Source: Gammaproteobacteria bacterium (GTDB taxonomy: Bacteria; Pseudomonadota; Gammaproteobacteria; Arenicellales; Poriferihabitantaceae). Taken from it: a stretch of 42,371 nt of DNA. The position numbers and the translations under genes are program-made. The notes beneath the pieces are model-generated. The model was not told where the DNA came from and ran no database searches. It saw only the letters and a program-made list of their open reading frames with translations. Within the stretch, counting starts at the first letter, position 1, and each line of letters opens with the position of its first letter. This document shows positions 8,344-17,020 of the stretch, one piece after another. The stretch covers positions 1 to 42,371 of the forward strand of contig JAJDVC010000250.1 of assembly GCA_022826305.1 (NCBI GenBank). The letters run 5' to 3'.

Positions 8344-11300
8344 ACTCCGGTACTGCTTCTGCTTCCGTACTGGAGCGTTTCCGGTAGCGGCCTTCAAGCG
8401 GAGCCATCAGCAGCGCCATCATCGGCGGCACGATTACCAGCGTGATCACCGCGGACAGGCTGAGTCCTCCCACGACGACGCTGCCGAGCCCCCGGTACAG
8501 TTCCGACCCGGCTCCCGGGAACAGGACGAGCGGCAGCATGCCGAACACGCTTGTCAGCGTGGACATGAAAATGGGCCGGATCCTGTGCCGGGTGGCGGTC
8601 CTGATCGCCTCGTCCGGCGCCATGTCCTCCCGGCGTATGTGGTGCAGGGTCTGGTGAACCAGCAGTATCGCATTGTTGACGACGATGCCGACGAGAATGA
8701 TGAAGCCCAGCATGGTCAGCATGTCCAGCGGCTGATAGCCGACCTGGTTGAGCAGTGCAAGGCCGGCGAAACCGCCCGCCGCGGCGACCGGAACCGACAG
8801 CATGATGATCAGCGGATAGACGAAGCTCTCGAACAGCACCGCCATGACCAGGAATATGATGATGAGGGCCAGGATCAGGTTGACCGCCATGGCATTGCGG
8901 GTCTCGACGAGCTTGTCCGCCGTGCCGGAAATGTTCAGCTTGATGCCATCGGGCAGGCCCTGTTTCTCCAGCGGTTCCACCACCCCGGTCCGGAGCTGGT
9001 CGATGGCGGTTTCAAGCGGTATGCCGGGATTCGGCCGCACCTCCAGGGTGATGGTGCGGAAACGTTCGCGATGACGTATCTCGGTGGGACCGGAGGTCAG
9101 CACAATTTCCGACAGGGATGAAACGGGCACGATATGGCCCTGCGGGGTGACGATGGGCAGATTGTCTATTCCCTGCGTCTGCATCACGGCGCTGGCATGA
9201 CCCTTGAGCATCACGTCCATCAGCTTGCCGTCCACGGTCGACTGGCTGACACGCAGGCCGTCGTTGAAGGAGTCGATCGTCTGGGCAAGCTCGGTGGCGT
9301 TCAGCCCGCTGTCGCTCAACCGCAGCTGGTCCGGTATCACGCGCACCTCCGGGGCGCCGAGTTCAAGCCCCGGAACCGGTCTCCATTCATTGCCCTCCTC
9401 GCGGGGGAACTGCGAGGCCACGAGTCCGAACGCCTGTCCGGCCACCTGGATGATCCGTTCAATGTCAGCACCGGAGATGTCCAGTTCGATCTTGCGGCCG
9501 CCGCCGATGCCGCGACCAAAGATCGATGGTTGTGTAATGAAACCGAATGTGCCGGGTTCCCGGAACACTGGCCGGCTCAGTATGGGTTTCAGTTCGGCCA
9601 CGCGTTCGGGCTGGACGGCGACTGCACCGAGAAAGGTGCGGGATGGCGTCGCAACGAAGAAGAACCGTTCTATCTGCGGCGGGGAATCAGGCTCTGCCCC
9701 GGCGGGATTTTCCGAAGCCCATAAGTGCCGCGTCGCGGACTCGATGCCTTCGGCGATATCCGTCATTGTCCGGAGGTTGTATCCCGGTGGCGGGATGATG
9801 ATGCCGAACAGGAGGTTGCGGTTGCCTTCCGGCAGGTACTCGAGTTTCGGCACCATCCTGTATGCGCTGTACGATGCCAGCGCAGTGACGCAGCACACTA
9901 CCAGCAGCGCCAGCATCCGGCTGCGGGTAACGGAACCGGCAAAGCCCAGTATCGCCCGAACGAACAGCGCACCGCACCAGTCCATGATCGGCAGACGGAG
10001 GCGTTTTCCCGGTCGCCGACCGCCCAGCAAGGCGTTGGACAAGGCCGGGATGACGCTGACGGACACCAGCAGGGACAGGATCACGGATACGGAAATCGCC
10101 ACCGCGATATCGCGGAACAGCTGTCCGGCCTCCAGTTCCATCACCAGAACGGGAATGAATACCATGATCGTCGTCAGCGCCGAAACCAGGACGGCCCCCC
10201 ATACCTGCTGTGCACCGAGGTAGGCTGCGCGCAGGGTACTGTGTCCGGATTCCCTGAGCCGGTAGATGTTCTCCAGCACAACGATTGCGGCATCGACCAC
10301 CATGCCGACAGCGAAAGCCAGCCCCGCCAGGGAAATCACGTTGATGGACCGGCCCAGCGCCGCCATCGCCACGAAGGCGCCGATTACCGAGACCGGGATT
10401 GCCATGGAAATGATGATGGTGGCGCGGGCGGAGCGGAGAAACAGCAGCAGGATGAGTGCCGCCAGGGAACCGCCGACCCAGATGTTCTGCTGCACCAGGT
10501 CGATCGCCGAATTGATGTATACGGTTTCATCGTAGACCTGCTGCAGTTGCAGCCCGGAATCGGGTATCACGTGAAGGTTGAGTTCGTCAACGGCGGATCG
10601 CAGTCCCTGCATGGTTTCGATGACATTGGCGCCGGTCTGCCGTTCGGCGCTCATGGCCAGGGCGGCATCGCCAAGCAGCCGGATACTGGCTCTCGGCGTC
10701 TCGTAGCCGAATTCCACCGTGGCGATGTCATCGAGGCGTACCCGTCCCAGGGAACCCCTGCCGTCCGTGCTCCGGATCATCACTTCCCGGATTCGGTCGA
10801 GCGTGTTCAGTTCCCCTTGCGTGCGTACCACGTACCGGCGCTTGCCTTCATCGATGTTGCCGGCGCCGATCGAGATGTTCGCCGTACGCAGGGCTCGCGT
10901 CACCTGGCCGATCGTCAGCTGGTAACGCGCCAGGAGGCTGGGCTCGATCTGGATGTGGATCTGGCGTTCGCTGACACCGTATACATTGATCCTGCCGACG
11001 CCCGGGACGCGTTCCAGCCTCTCCTTGACGATATCGTTGACAAAGTCGCCGAACTGGTGGATCGGACGTTCGATGCCGTCCTGCCGGGTCAGGATGAACC
11101 ACGCGATCGCCGTGTCTTCACTGCCTGCGATTTCCAGCGTCGGTTGCTCCGCTTCGTCGGGATAGCCGGTTACACGGTCCAGCCTGTTTGCCACCAGCAG
11201 GAGCGCCCGGTCCATGTTGTTGCCGACCTTGAACTCCAGCGTGACCCGTGCCTGGCCGGACTCGGCCTGGCCGGTAATCGATTTCAGCCCCTCCAGACCG

Positions 11301-11515
11301 GCCAGCTTGTCCTCCTGAAGGTTGAGGATTTCCCGCTCGACTTCCGCCGGGGCCGCCCCGTGCCAGGTCGTGGTAACCGTGATGACCGGGCGGTTGACGT
11401 CCGGGGCCAGCTGTATGGGGATGGTCTGCAGGGCCACCAGGCCGAACAGGATCACCAGCAGTACGGCTGCGGTGACCGCGATCGGTCGTTGTATTGAAAT
11501 GCCGATAAGGTTCAT
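8342..11515 (-). CDS. RND multidrug efflux transporter (HAE1 family, AcrB/MexB-like)
   Basis: A 1057-residue inner-membrane proton-driven pump. It begins MNLIGISIQRPIAVTAA, the usual cytoplasmic N-terminus and first membrane helix, followed by a large periplasmic loop with PGVGRINVYG, then membrane helices around 335-550. GMVVDAAIVVLENIYRLR holds the TM4 aspartate of the proton relay. A second periplasmic loop and a second membrane block (VMAVLFESFVYPLIIMLSVPVA, GIVVNNAILLVHQ) follow. Size is normal for HAE1 pumps. The start is 10 bases after the stop of the fusion-protein gene. The substrate cannot be deduced. No outer-membrane factor gene is in the window. Confidence 0.95.
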   Translation of the reverse strand: MNLIGISIQRPIAVTAAVLLVILFGLVALQTIPIQLAPDVNRPVITVTTTWHGAAPAEVEREILNLQEDKLAGLEGLKSITGQAESGQARVTLEFKVGNNMDRALLLVANRLDRVTGYPDEAEQPTLEIAGSEDTAIAWFILTRQDGIERPIHQFGDFVNDIVKERLERVPGVGRINVYGVSERQIHIQIEPSLLARYQLTIGQVTRALRTANISIGAGNIDEGKRRYVVRTQGELNTLDRIREVMIRSTDGRGSLGRVRLDDIATVEFGYETPRASIRLLGDAALAMSAERQTGANVIETMQGLRSAVDELNLHVIPDSGLQLQQVYDETVYINSAIDLVQQNIWVGGSLAALILLLFLRSARATIIISMAIPVSVIGAFVAMAALGRSINVISLAGLAFAVGMVVDAAIVVLENIYRLRESGHSTLRAAYLGAQQVWGAVLVSALTTIMVFIPVLVMELEAGQLFRDIAVAISVSVILSLLVSVSVIPALSNALLGGRRPGKRLRLPIMDWCGALFVRAILGFAGSVTRSRMLALLVVCCVTALASYSAYRMVPKLEYLPEGNRNLLFGIIIPPPGYNLRTMTDIAEGIESATRHLWASENPAGAEPDSPPQIERFFFVATPSRTFLGAVAVQPERVAELKPILSRPVFREPGTFGFITQPSIFGRGIGGGRKIELDISGADIERIIQVAGQAFGLVASQFPREEGNEWRPVPGLELGAPEVRVIPDQLRLSDSGLNATELAQTIDSFNDGLRVSQSTVDGKLMDVMLKGHASAVMQTQGIDNLPIVTPQGHIVPVSSLSEIVLTSGPTEIRHRERFRTITLEVRPNPGIPLETAIDQLRTGVVEPLEKQGLPDGIKLNISGTADKLVETRNAMAVNLILALIIIFLVMAVLFESFVYPLIIMLSVPVAAAGGFAGLALLNQVGYQPLDMLTMLGFIILVGIVVNNAILLVHQTLHHIRREDMAPDEAIRTATRHRIRPIFMSTLTSVFGMLPLVLFPGAGSELYRGLGSVVVGGLSLSAVITLVIVPPMMALLMAPLEGRYRKRSSTEAEAVPE

Positions 11516-11525
11516 CGGCGGGGTG

Positions 11526-12650
11526 TCACTGGCTCCACTGCGACTGTCCGACCGTGACGGCCTGCCCGGGAGTCAGCCGTTCGTTGCCCCGGATGATCAC
11601 CTGGTCGCCCTCGGACAGGCCGCCAAGCACTTCCACCCGATCGCCTATGGCTTCTCCGGTAACGATTGTACGAAGGAGCGCCTGACCTTCTTCGGCGACA
11701 TAGACAAGCGTCTGGTTGCCCCGCTGTATCAGGCCATCCTTGTGAGTGGAGAGAATCTGACGCGCCTGCCCGGCCGGCAGTTCGACGACGACGCTCTGCT
11801 CGGTGGCCAGTATGCCGCTGTCTTCCTGCCAGGTTATCGAGAAGCGCACGCGACGGGTCCGGGTCCGGGGATTCTCCTGGGGCACCACGGCACGGACATG
11901 CGCAGTGTGTCGGCTGCCGTTGTCCAGCACCACGGATACCTGCGTGCCGGGAGGAATCCCCGCAATCTGCCTGTACGGCACATCCGCCTCCAGTTCGAGT
12001 TCTCCGTCGGAAACCAGGGAAACCACCGCCTGGCCTACCCGCAGGTAGCTGCCGATCTCGGTATCCTTGCCTACCACCGTACCACCGTAGGGCGCCAGGA
12101 CCTCGCTGTACCGGAGCTTCAGGTCTACCAGGGCGATGCTCGCCTGCGTGCTGGCGACGGCGGTTTCGGCTTCCTCTACCCGTGCGCTTGCAATGGTCTG
12201 CTGCTGCTGCGCATCGTCATAGGATGCCTGGCTGACGGCTGCCGAGCTTTGCAACCGTGCAAGCCGGTCAACTTCCTGGCTGGCCAGCTTGAGCAGGGAC
12301 CGCGCCACGTTCAGGCGCGCCCGGGCCTCCTTGCGACGGACCGTGGCCTGGGCCTTTTCCAGTTCCAGTTCGGTCGTGTCAATGCGTGCCAGCAACTGGC
12401 CCTTGTCAACCCGGTCGCCAATACGGACCAGCAGTTCCAGGACCGGTCCTTCCACGCGCGATGCGACAGTGCCCGCGTATCTCGCCACCAGGCGGCCGAT
12501 TACCGGGGCGGTCTGGCCGAACTGCTGCCTGATTACCCCGTCGACCGATACCGGTGCGGCATGTTGCGCCCAGGAACCGGATATCGCAACCAGCAACATG
12601 CACAGCCCCGCTACCCAGGCATAAGTCCAGTATGTGTTCGTGCGCACCAT
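11526..12650 (-). CDS. RND efflux periplasmic adaptor (membrane fusion protein)
   Basis: The annotated start is the internal ATG at 12650, because the protein then opens with a clear signal peptide (MVRTNTYWTYAWVAGLCMLL, cleavage probably after SWA) and is 374 residues. The track's longer form adds 49 unrelated residues. Domains in order: barrel-sandwich part (GRLVARYAGTVASRVEGPV), a helical hairpin rich in Ala/Gln/Glu, the second lipoyl half (VLAPYGGTVVGKDTEIG), then beta-barrel and membrane-proximal domains ending LTPGQAVTVGQSQ. It links the pump to an outer-membrane channel. It is the first gene of a two-gene operon with the RND pump. Confidence 0.93.
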   Translation of the reverse strand: MVRTNTYWTYAWVAGLCMLLVAISGSWAQHAAPVSVDGVIRQQFGQTAPVIGRLVARYAGTVASRVEGPVLELLVRIGDRVDKGQLLARIDTTELELEKAQATVRRKEARARLNVARSLLKLASQEVDRLARLQSSAAVSQASYDDAQQQQTIASARVEEAETAVASTQASIALVDLKLRYSEVLAPYGGTVVGKDTEIGSYLRVGQAVVSLVSDGELELEADVPYRQIAGIPPGTQVSVVLDNGSRHTAHVRAVVPQENPRTRTRRVRFSITWQEDSGILATEQSVVVELPAGQARQILSTHKDGLIQRGNQTLVYVAEEGQALLRTIVTGEAIGDRVEVLGGLSEGDQVIIRGNERLTPGQAVTVGQSQWSQ

Positions 12651-12783
12651 GTCTGACGGATCGGCTTGTCTGAACCGTCTATTGTACCAGCGGAAGCCGG
12701 CGATACCGCCCTTCAGAAAGTAAAGACCATGGAGATTGACAAGGAAAACCGCGATCCGATGGTTGCCGCGGATGCCCGCACAG

Positions 12784-13050
12784 CCGTTGCCCTGCATGCT
12801 CTCCCCTGGTCACGCACACGACGCGACCCGCCAACTGGTCCGGGCGCGGGGTTTCAGGCCGGTGGTGCCGCCGAAGCGCAATCGGTGCGCACCCCGGCAA
12901 TACGACGAGGCATTGTACCAGCGGCGCAACGAGATCGAGTGCCTGTTCCGACGCCTCGAGGGCTTTCGCAGGGTCTGATCGCGCTTCGACAGGCTTGATG
13001 TCATCTTCCTCGGCTTCGTTACCTTCGCACTCATCATCGAATTCCTGAGC
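12784..13050 (+). pseudogene. IS5-family-like transposase remnant, C-terminal part
   Basis: Frame 1 reads LSPGHAHDATRQLVRARGF, then PVVPPKRNR, YDEALYQRRNEIECLFRRLE and, after an in-frame TGA at 12976-12978, SRFDRLDVIFLGFVTFALI. These are the C-terminal DDE segments of IS5-type transposases, including the NxIExxFxRLExFRR signature with the catalytic glutamate. The junction HD|ATRQ looks like an internal deletion, and the N-terminal half is missing. No inverted terminal repeats could be found. It is a dead element lying against the 3' end of the broken ATPase on the other strand. Confidence 0.72.
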
Positions 13051-13062
13051 TTGCGGCAACAA

Positions 13063-14221
13063 GCCCTGGCCGGACTGGACTTTTTCCATCAGTTTCGGCA
13101 GGAAGATAGCCGTGACGCCATTCCCGGCCGGGAACTCATCTTCGCCGCTGTACACAATGAACCTGCGCGTGGCGCCGACGTCTCCGCAAGTCTGGCTGAA
13201 GCGCTTTCCCGGCCTGGGTGCGACACCGTGCCTGATTTCCGAGGACGGCATCCTGATGACAAGATCAATTTCCGCACCGGCAGCCGTGCGGTAACAACGG
13301 GTTTCTGCAAGGCACGGCAGGACAGAATGAATATTCTCCACCACGAAACCTTCCCAGCCTTTCCCCAGTAAGGGACTGGAAAGCAATGCGTCATGGCTGC
13401 CTATGCCGAGCAACCTGTGCTGGATACCGCTATCCCGAATATGGTAGCGCGGTGACTTCACCGGTCGTTTCCCGACATTGGCATGCCACGGCTCCAGACG
13501 CCTGACCAGCAACAGGCCGGCGAGAATGTCGATTTAGTGGTTGACGGCGGGGCGCTGTATTTCCAGGTTGCCTGCAAGCCTGCTGGTATTCACGGGCTCG
13601 CCCTGCAGATGCGCCAGCATCGTCCACAACCGACGCAACCGGCCGGCGGGGACCCGGAAATCCATCTGGGGAACGTCACGCTCAGCATAGGTACGGACCA
13701 GATCCTCCAGCCAGTACATGGCCATGTCATCAGTATCGGCGAGGTAGCTGTCTGGAAAGCCGCCACGCAGCCAGAGCCTGTTCAGGCATTCTCGACCATG
13801 GCCGGATTCAAGCATGTTCAATCCACCCATCTCGACATGGCTGATACGCCCTGCGAGGCGCTCCGATGGCTGGCGGAGCAGGTCCATCGATGCTGATCCC
13901 AGCAACAGAAACTGTGCGGTTTTCCTTCCTTCCTGCCTGTTCTCGTCAATCAAGCCGCGCAGAACCATGAACAGGTCCGGGCTACGCTGTATTTCATCCA
14001 GAATGATCAGCTTGTCCTTGTACGAACCAGGATAACTTTCCGGATCGCTCGGTTTCAGCAGGTCTCCCGGAACCTCCAGATCAAGGTAGACCGAGTCCGT
14101 GCCTGCTGCCAGGGTCCTGGCAAGCGTTGTCTTGCCTGCCTGCCGCGCACCCCGCAGTGCAACTGGTGGGTGCGCGCTCGAGATTCTCCCGTAGCTTGCC
14201 TGTAATCCATCGAGCAATCAT
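13063..14221 (-). pseudogene. DUF4143-type AAA ATPase, inactivated by a frameshift and a stop codon
   Basis: The ATPase core is clear: RGARQAGKTTLARTLA (Walker A), KLIILDEIQRSP (Walker B) and FLLLGSASMDLL (sensor I). The protein is broken twice. First, an ATG at 14221 opens MIARWITGKLRENLERA, the normal family N-terminus, but in a different frame from the rest; losing one GC from the run at about 14171-14177 would explain it. Second, a TAA at 13534-13536 interrupts PAVNH*IDILAGLLLVRRL, where the family has tyrosine. The DUF4143 half continues in frame to EDEFPAGNGVTAIFLPKL. The track start at 14217 is only a TTG preceded by a stop. The lower end is approximate. Confidence 0.82.
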
Positions 14222-14551
14222 GCCTTGTAATCTGTATCGAAAATATTCAACATGCAAGGCATGAATCCTGATCTTCCTCAGCTGACCGGAATATGGAGCC
14301 TTGCGCCCCGAAAGATCGAATCCGGCAGATCAGGTCAATACCGAAGGATTCCCGTCGTGCCATGAGCATGACATCCGATACAGCGCCAGTACCGTGTACT
14401 TGACTCCGTGGATGGGAACTCATACAGTCAACCCCCTTGGCTGATGCCTGTATTCCACCAAAAGACGTTCGGTTGCCCTGAATGAAGTGTGCGTGCGGAT
14501 GGGGAGAGGTGCTCAGGCATTGTTCCACCTTCATGACGAACGAGAATCACC
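14222..14551. other. Non-coding 330 bases between ATPase pseudogene and SDR gene
   Basis: No convincing gene. The 95-residue minus-strand ORF in the track has no recognisable features. The left edge holds an inverted repeat, CATGCCTTG (14219-14227) and CAAGGCATG (14255-14263), which overlaps the ATG of the broken ATPase and could be an old operator or leader hairpin. The remainder shows nothing I can name. Confidence 0.4.
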
Positions 14552-15151
14552 ATGAGGATAATCATCATAGGGGCCGGCGGTTCCGTCGGCAGCACGGCGG
14601 CAGAGGCGCTTGAAGGCCGGCATGAACTGATCCGTGTCGGTCGGCAATCAGGCGACATCCAGGTGAATATCGGCGATATCGGCAGCATCCGGGACATGTA
14701 CCGGCAGACCGGAAAGGTCGATGCCGTGATCGTCGCGGCAGGACACGGTCATTTCGGCCCGGTGGCGGAGATGAGCGGAGAGCAATGGATGAAGGGTATC
14801 TACCACAAGGCGCTGCCCCAGGTGAATGTGGTACTGGAGGGTATTCCATTTGTCAACGACGGCGGTTCCTTTACCCTGACCAGTGGCGTACTGAACCGTG
14901 ATCCGATTTCCGGGGGGACATGTTCCGCATCGGCAAACGGCGCGATTGACGGTTTCGTGCTGGGCGCTGCGGTGGACATGCCGCGAGGAATCCGGATCAA
15001 TTCCGTAAGTCCGGGATTGCTTCAGAATTCGGTGGAGCGGTTCAGGGGAAAGTTTCCGGGACACGATCCGGTATCCTCCAGGCGCGTCGGACTGGCGTAC
15101 TGCAAGAGTGTCGAGGGCGTGATCACCGGGCAGACCGTCCTCGTGGATTGA
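14552..15151 (+). CDS. Short-chain dehydrogenase/reductase family protein without the YxxxK motif
   Basis: A 199-residue Rossmann-fold protein of the compact SDR group that NCBI lists as PRK07578-like (recognised from memory). The nucleotide-binding glycines are in IIIIGAGGSVGSTAAEAL; DAVIVAAGHGHFGP corresponds to the NNAG region, and FTLTSGVLNRDP holds the catalytic-serine strand. The usual YxxxK is replaced by CSASANGAIDGF, although GIRINSVSPG follows as normal. Related short members also lack the tyrosine, so this is a family trait rather than decay. Reaction unknown. It is intact and of normal length. Confidence 0.8.
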   Translation: MRIIIIGAGGSVGSTAAEALEGRHELIRVGRQSGDIQVNIGDIGSIRDMYRQTGKVDAVIVAAGHGHFGPVAEMSGEQWMKGIYHKALPQVNVVLEGIPFVNDGGSFTLTSGVLNRDPISGGTCSASANGAIDGFVLGAAVDMPRGIRINSVSPGLLQNSVERFRGKFPGHDPVSSRRVGLAYCKSVEGVITGQTVLVD

Positions 15152-15183
15152 GGCGGCCTGCCCCCGGAACACGGAGACCGGGA

Positions 15184-15564
15184 CTACAGCATTTCGTTTT
15201 CTTCCAGCACCCTGCGGGCCACCCTGAAGCATTCGAGTGCCTGCGGCACGCCGCAGTAGATGCCCACGACATGAACGATACCCCGGATCTGCTCCCTGGA
15301 GACACCGTTGCGGATTGCCCCCCGGCAGTGTATTTCCCATTCGTGCATTTTTCCGAGTGCTCCGATCATCGCCAGATTCATCATTGAGAGGGTCTTGGGG
15401 TCGATTGCGTCGTCTCCCCAGCCGAATCCCCAGCACCATGCGGTCATGGCTTCCTGGAAGGGGCGGGTGAAGTCATCCGCGTCGGCCAGATTCTTCTCCA
15501 CGTACTCTGCGCCGAGTGTTGCCTTGCGCTGGGCAAGCCCCTTGTCGAACAGGTCATTGTCCAT
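15184..15564 (-). CDS. Carboxymuconolactone decarboxylase family protein
   Basis: A 126-residue protein of the CMD/AhpD-like all-helical family, close in layout to 4-carboxymuconolactone decarboxylase (PcaC). The family signature is MHEWEIHCRGAIRNGVSREQ, with the conserved glutamate and histidine, followed by GIVHVVGIYCGVPQALE. The cysteines do not form a CxxC pair, so a peroxidase role is unlikely. PcaC acts in the protocatechuate branch of the beta-ketoadipate pathway, but no other pca genes are present, so the substrate is unknown. The gene is convergent with the SDR gene. Confidence 0.83.
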   Translation of the reverse strand: MDNDLFDKGLAQRKATLGAEYVEKNLADADDFTRPFQEAMTAWCWGFGWGDDAIDPKTLSMMNLAMIGALGKMHEWEIHCRGAIRNGVSREQIRGIVHVVGIYCGVPQALECFRVARRVLEENEML

Positions 15565-15884
15565 AGCGTGTCTCCGGTAGAGATGGTCTTGGTAAAATGG
15601 ATCATGGAGTATATAGCCGATCCGGAAATAATCCTATTCAGAGCGTTGTTCATCTGCAATTCCCGCTGGCGGTGGATAATGGCTGTTCGGGGATGTGTTA
15701 GCAGGGTTTTCCCCGCGTACAGGACTGTTCAGGGAACCGGAATCTGACTTGCAGGGTGAACTGCAGTGATCGTTGCTTCCGATTTGGACTATGATATGAT
15801 TTATGGTAGCTGTAGAAAAAGATCGCTGAATTATGCTGTTGACCAATTACCCGGTGGTAGAAATTCCTGATTCGTCCGTTGATC
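15565..15884. other. Non-coding 320 bases before the toxin-antitoxin pair
   Basis: No gene can be supported; the short minus-strand ORFs of the track look like shadows. The only feature I see is a possible promoter near 15773-15800 (separate entry). Base composition drifts to lower GC than the genes to the left, consistent with the edge of an acquired segment. Confidence 0.4.
15773..15800 (+). promoter_or_regulatory. Possible sigma70-type promoter of the toxin-antitoxin pair
   Basis: TTGCTT at 15773-15778 and TATGAT at 15795-15800 are separated by 16 bases. The likely antitoxin start lies about 85 bases downstream. This is a pattern match only. Confidence 0.3.
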
Positions 15885-16145
15885 ATGAGGTCGGTTTCCC
15901 GGGGAACGATGAAAGCCTGTAAAGCAAGGGAGAAATCCGTTGTGGTCCGGCAAGGAAAAAACGCACTGCAACCCCCCGATATACATGGTTTTCCAAAGGA
16001 TTGGCGCGATCGGATCAGGGCGGATCTGTCGGCACAGCTGGAGGCTGGTGGAACCCTTTATGGAGTACGGTCAGACGGGGCCTACATTGCACGCACCCGG
16101 GGTGGAGACAGGGTTCTCAGACCACCTGACAGGAAATCCTCCTGA
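15885..16145 (+). CDS. Small protein upstream of zeta-type toxin, probable antitoxin
   Basis: Up to 86 residues from the ATG at 15885; a second ATG at 15909 (MKACKAREK) is also possible. The conserved-looking part is HGFPKDWRDRIRADLSAQLEAG followed by GTLYGVRSDGAYIART, which resembles small proteins encoded immediately before zeta-toxin-like kinases in many Proteobacteria (recognition from memory). It is 24 bases upstream of the toxin on the same strand, the usual antitoxin-first order. It shows no helix-turn-helix. Assignment as antitoxin rests mainly on position. Confidence 0.6.
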   Translation: MRSVSRGTMKACKAREKSVVVRQGKNALQPPDIHGFPKDWRDRIRADLSAQLEAGGTLYGVRSDGAYIARTRGGDRVLRPPDRKSS

Positions 16146-16169
16146 CCTGCCGGTACCGGACCTGCGACC

Positions 16170-16730
16170 ATGCCTACTCTGCATGTGGTTGCCGGCCCCA
16201 ACGGTTGCGGCAAGTCAACATTGACTCGCATGAAGGGGTTTGATGGGCTGGAACCTATTGACCCTGACAGGATTCTGCGCGGTATGGTGTCCGGCACACC
16301 TCCACAAGCAGCCCGGAAGGCGTTACGCCTGAGATGGGTGGCGCTTGTTGAAAGAAAGTCATGTCTGGTGGAAACCACTCTCGCCGGTTTGGGTATTTTG
16401 AAACATATGAAAGATGCGCGGCGAAAGGGCTACCGGATTATCCTCCACTATATCTCCGTCGATTCCCCGGAACAGGCGCTTGATCGTATCCGCAACCGCG
16501 TCGCACTCGGTGGTCATGGTGTACCAGAGGCCGATGTTCGGCGGCGCTTCACCCGCTCATTGATCAATTTGCATGCAGCGGTCGAACAAGCGGATGAGGT
16601 ACTACTATATGACAACACGGACCCTGACCATCCGCACCGTGAAGTCGCGGTTCGCTGGACAGGGAATTGGTGGGTTGCAGAAGTTATTCCTGGCTGGGCT
16701 GATGCGGTCTTGGTTAATGCGTTTCGATGA
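16170..16730 (+). CDS. Zeta toxin-like P-loop kinase
   Basis: A 186-residue P-loop protein with Walker A VAGPNGCGKSTLTRM near the N-terminus, an acidic-basic PIDPDRILRG segment, SCLVETTLAG and the characteristic NRVALGGHGVPEADVRRRF. Zeta toxins phosphorylate UDP-N-acetylglucosamine and block cell-wall synthesis, but many chromosomal members have untested substrates. Length and motifs are complete, so it may be active. The stop overlaps the ATG of the AT-rich pentapeptide fragment (ATGA), although that downstream DNA is clearly of different composition. Confidence 0.85.
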   Translation: MPTLHVVAGPNGCGKSTLTRMKGFDGLEPIDPDRILRGMVSGTPPQAARKALRLRWVALVERKSCLVETTLAGLGILKHMKDARRKGYRIILHYISVDSPEQALDRIRNRVALGGHGVPEADVRRRFTRSLINLHAAVEQADEVLLYDNTDPDHPHREVAVRWTGNWWVAEVIPGWADAVLVNAFR

Positions 16731-17020
16731 TGTTTATAACGATATCGGATGTTTTCACGAACTCAGACGGATCAGCCACTTCAATGAACGAATGTTTTAA
16801 GTCGAGTGATCGGGTAGTTCTATTGGATCAGGCCATAGTCCAGGACATGGAAGAAGTGCAATTCGTTAATCATCAATTCCAACGTCTAGTGGCCATAAAT
16901 AAACGGTTTGTTAGCTGCAATTTTAGATACTCGGAATTTGATGCTGCATATATCAGGAAGTGCATATTCGATTCATGCGATTTCACGAGGTGTAGATTTA
17001 CTAATTCCAATTTCCGTTGA
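16727..17020 (+). pseudogene. Pentapeptide-repeat protein, 5' fragment
   Basis: A 97-codon frame in strikingly AT-rich DNA. Its C-terminal half has the alternating pattern of pentapeptide repeats, with F/C/N at every fifth position: FVSCNFRYSEFDAAYIRKC, then IFDSCDFTRCRFTNSNFR, after which it stops. Such proteins normally continue for many more repeats. Here the DNA switches directly into a different gene family in another frame at about 17015-17020, so this looks like the left side of a deletion junction. The first ~20 residues may not be original; an ATG at 16787 is an alternative start. Function unknown. Confidence 0.55.

Noticed and set aside
9725-11497. 590-residue plus-strand ORF opposite the RND pump
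   Set aside because: Low-complexity, His/Gln/Asp/Arg-rich shadow of the conserved RND gene on the other strand.
11526-12797. Long start (423 aa) for the efflux adaptor
   Set aside because: The extra 49 residues hide a clear signal peptide that starts at the ATG at 12650.
12679-13512. 277-residue minus-strand ORF as a separate gene
   Set aside because: It is the C-terminal half of the broken DUF4143 ATPase running on into antisense of the IS5-like remnant.
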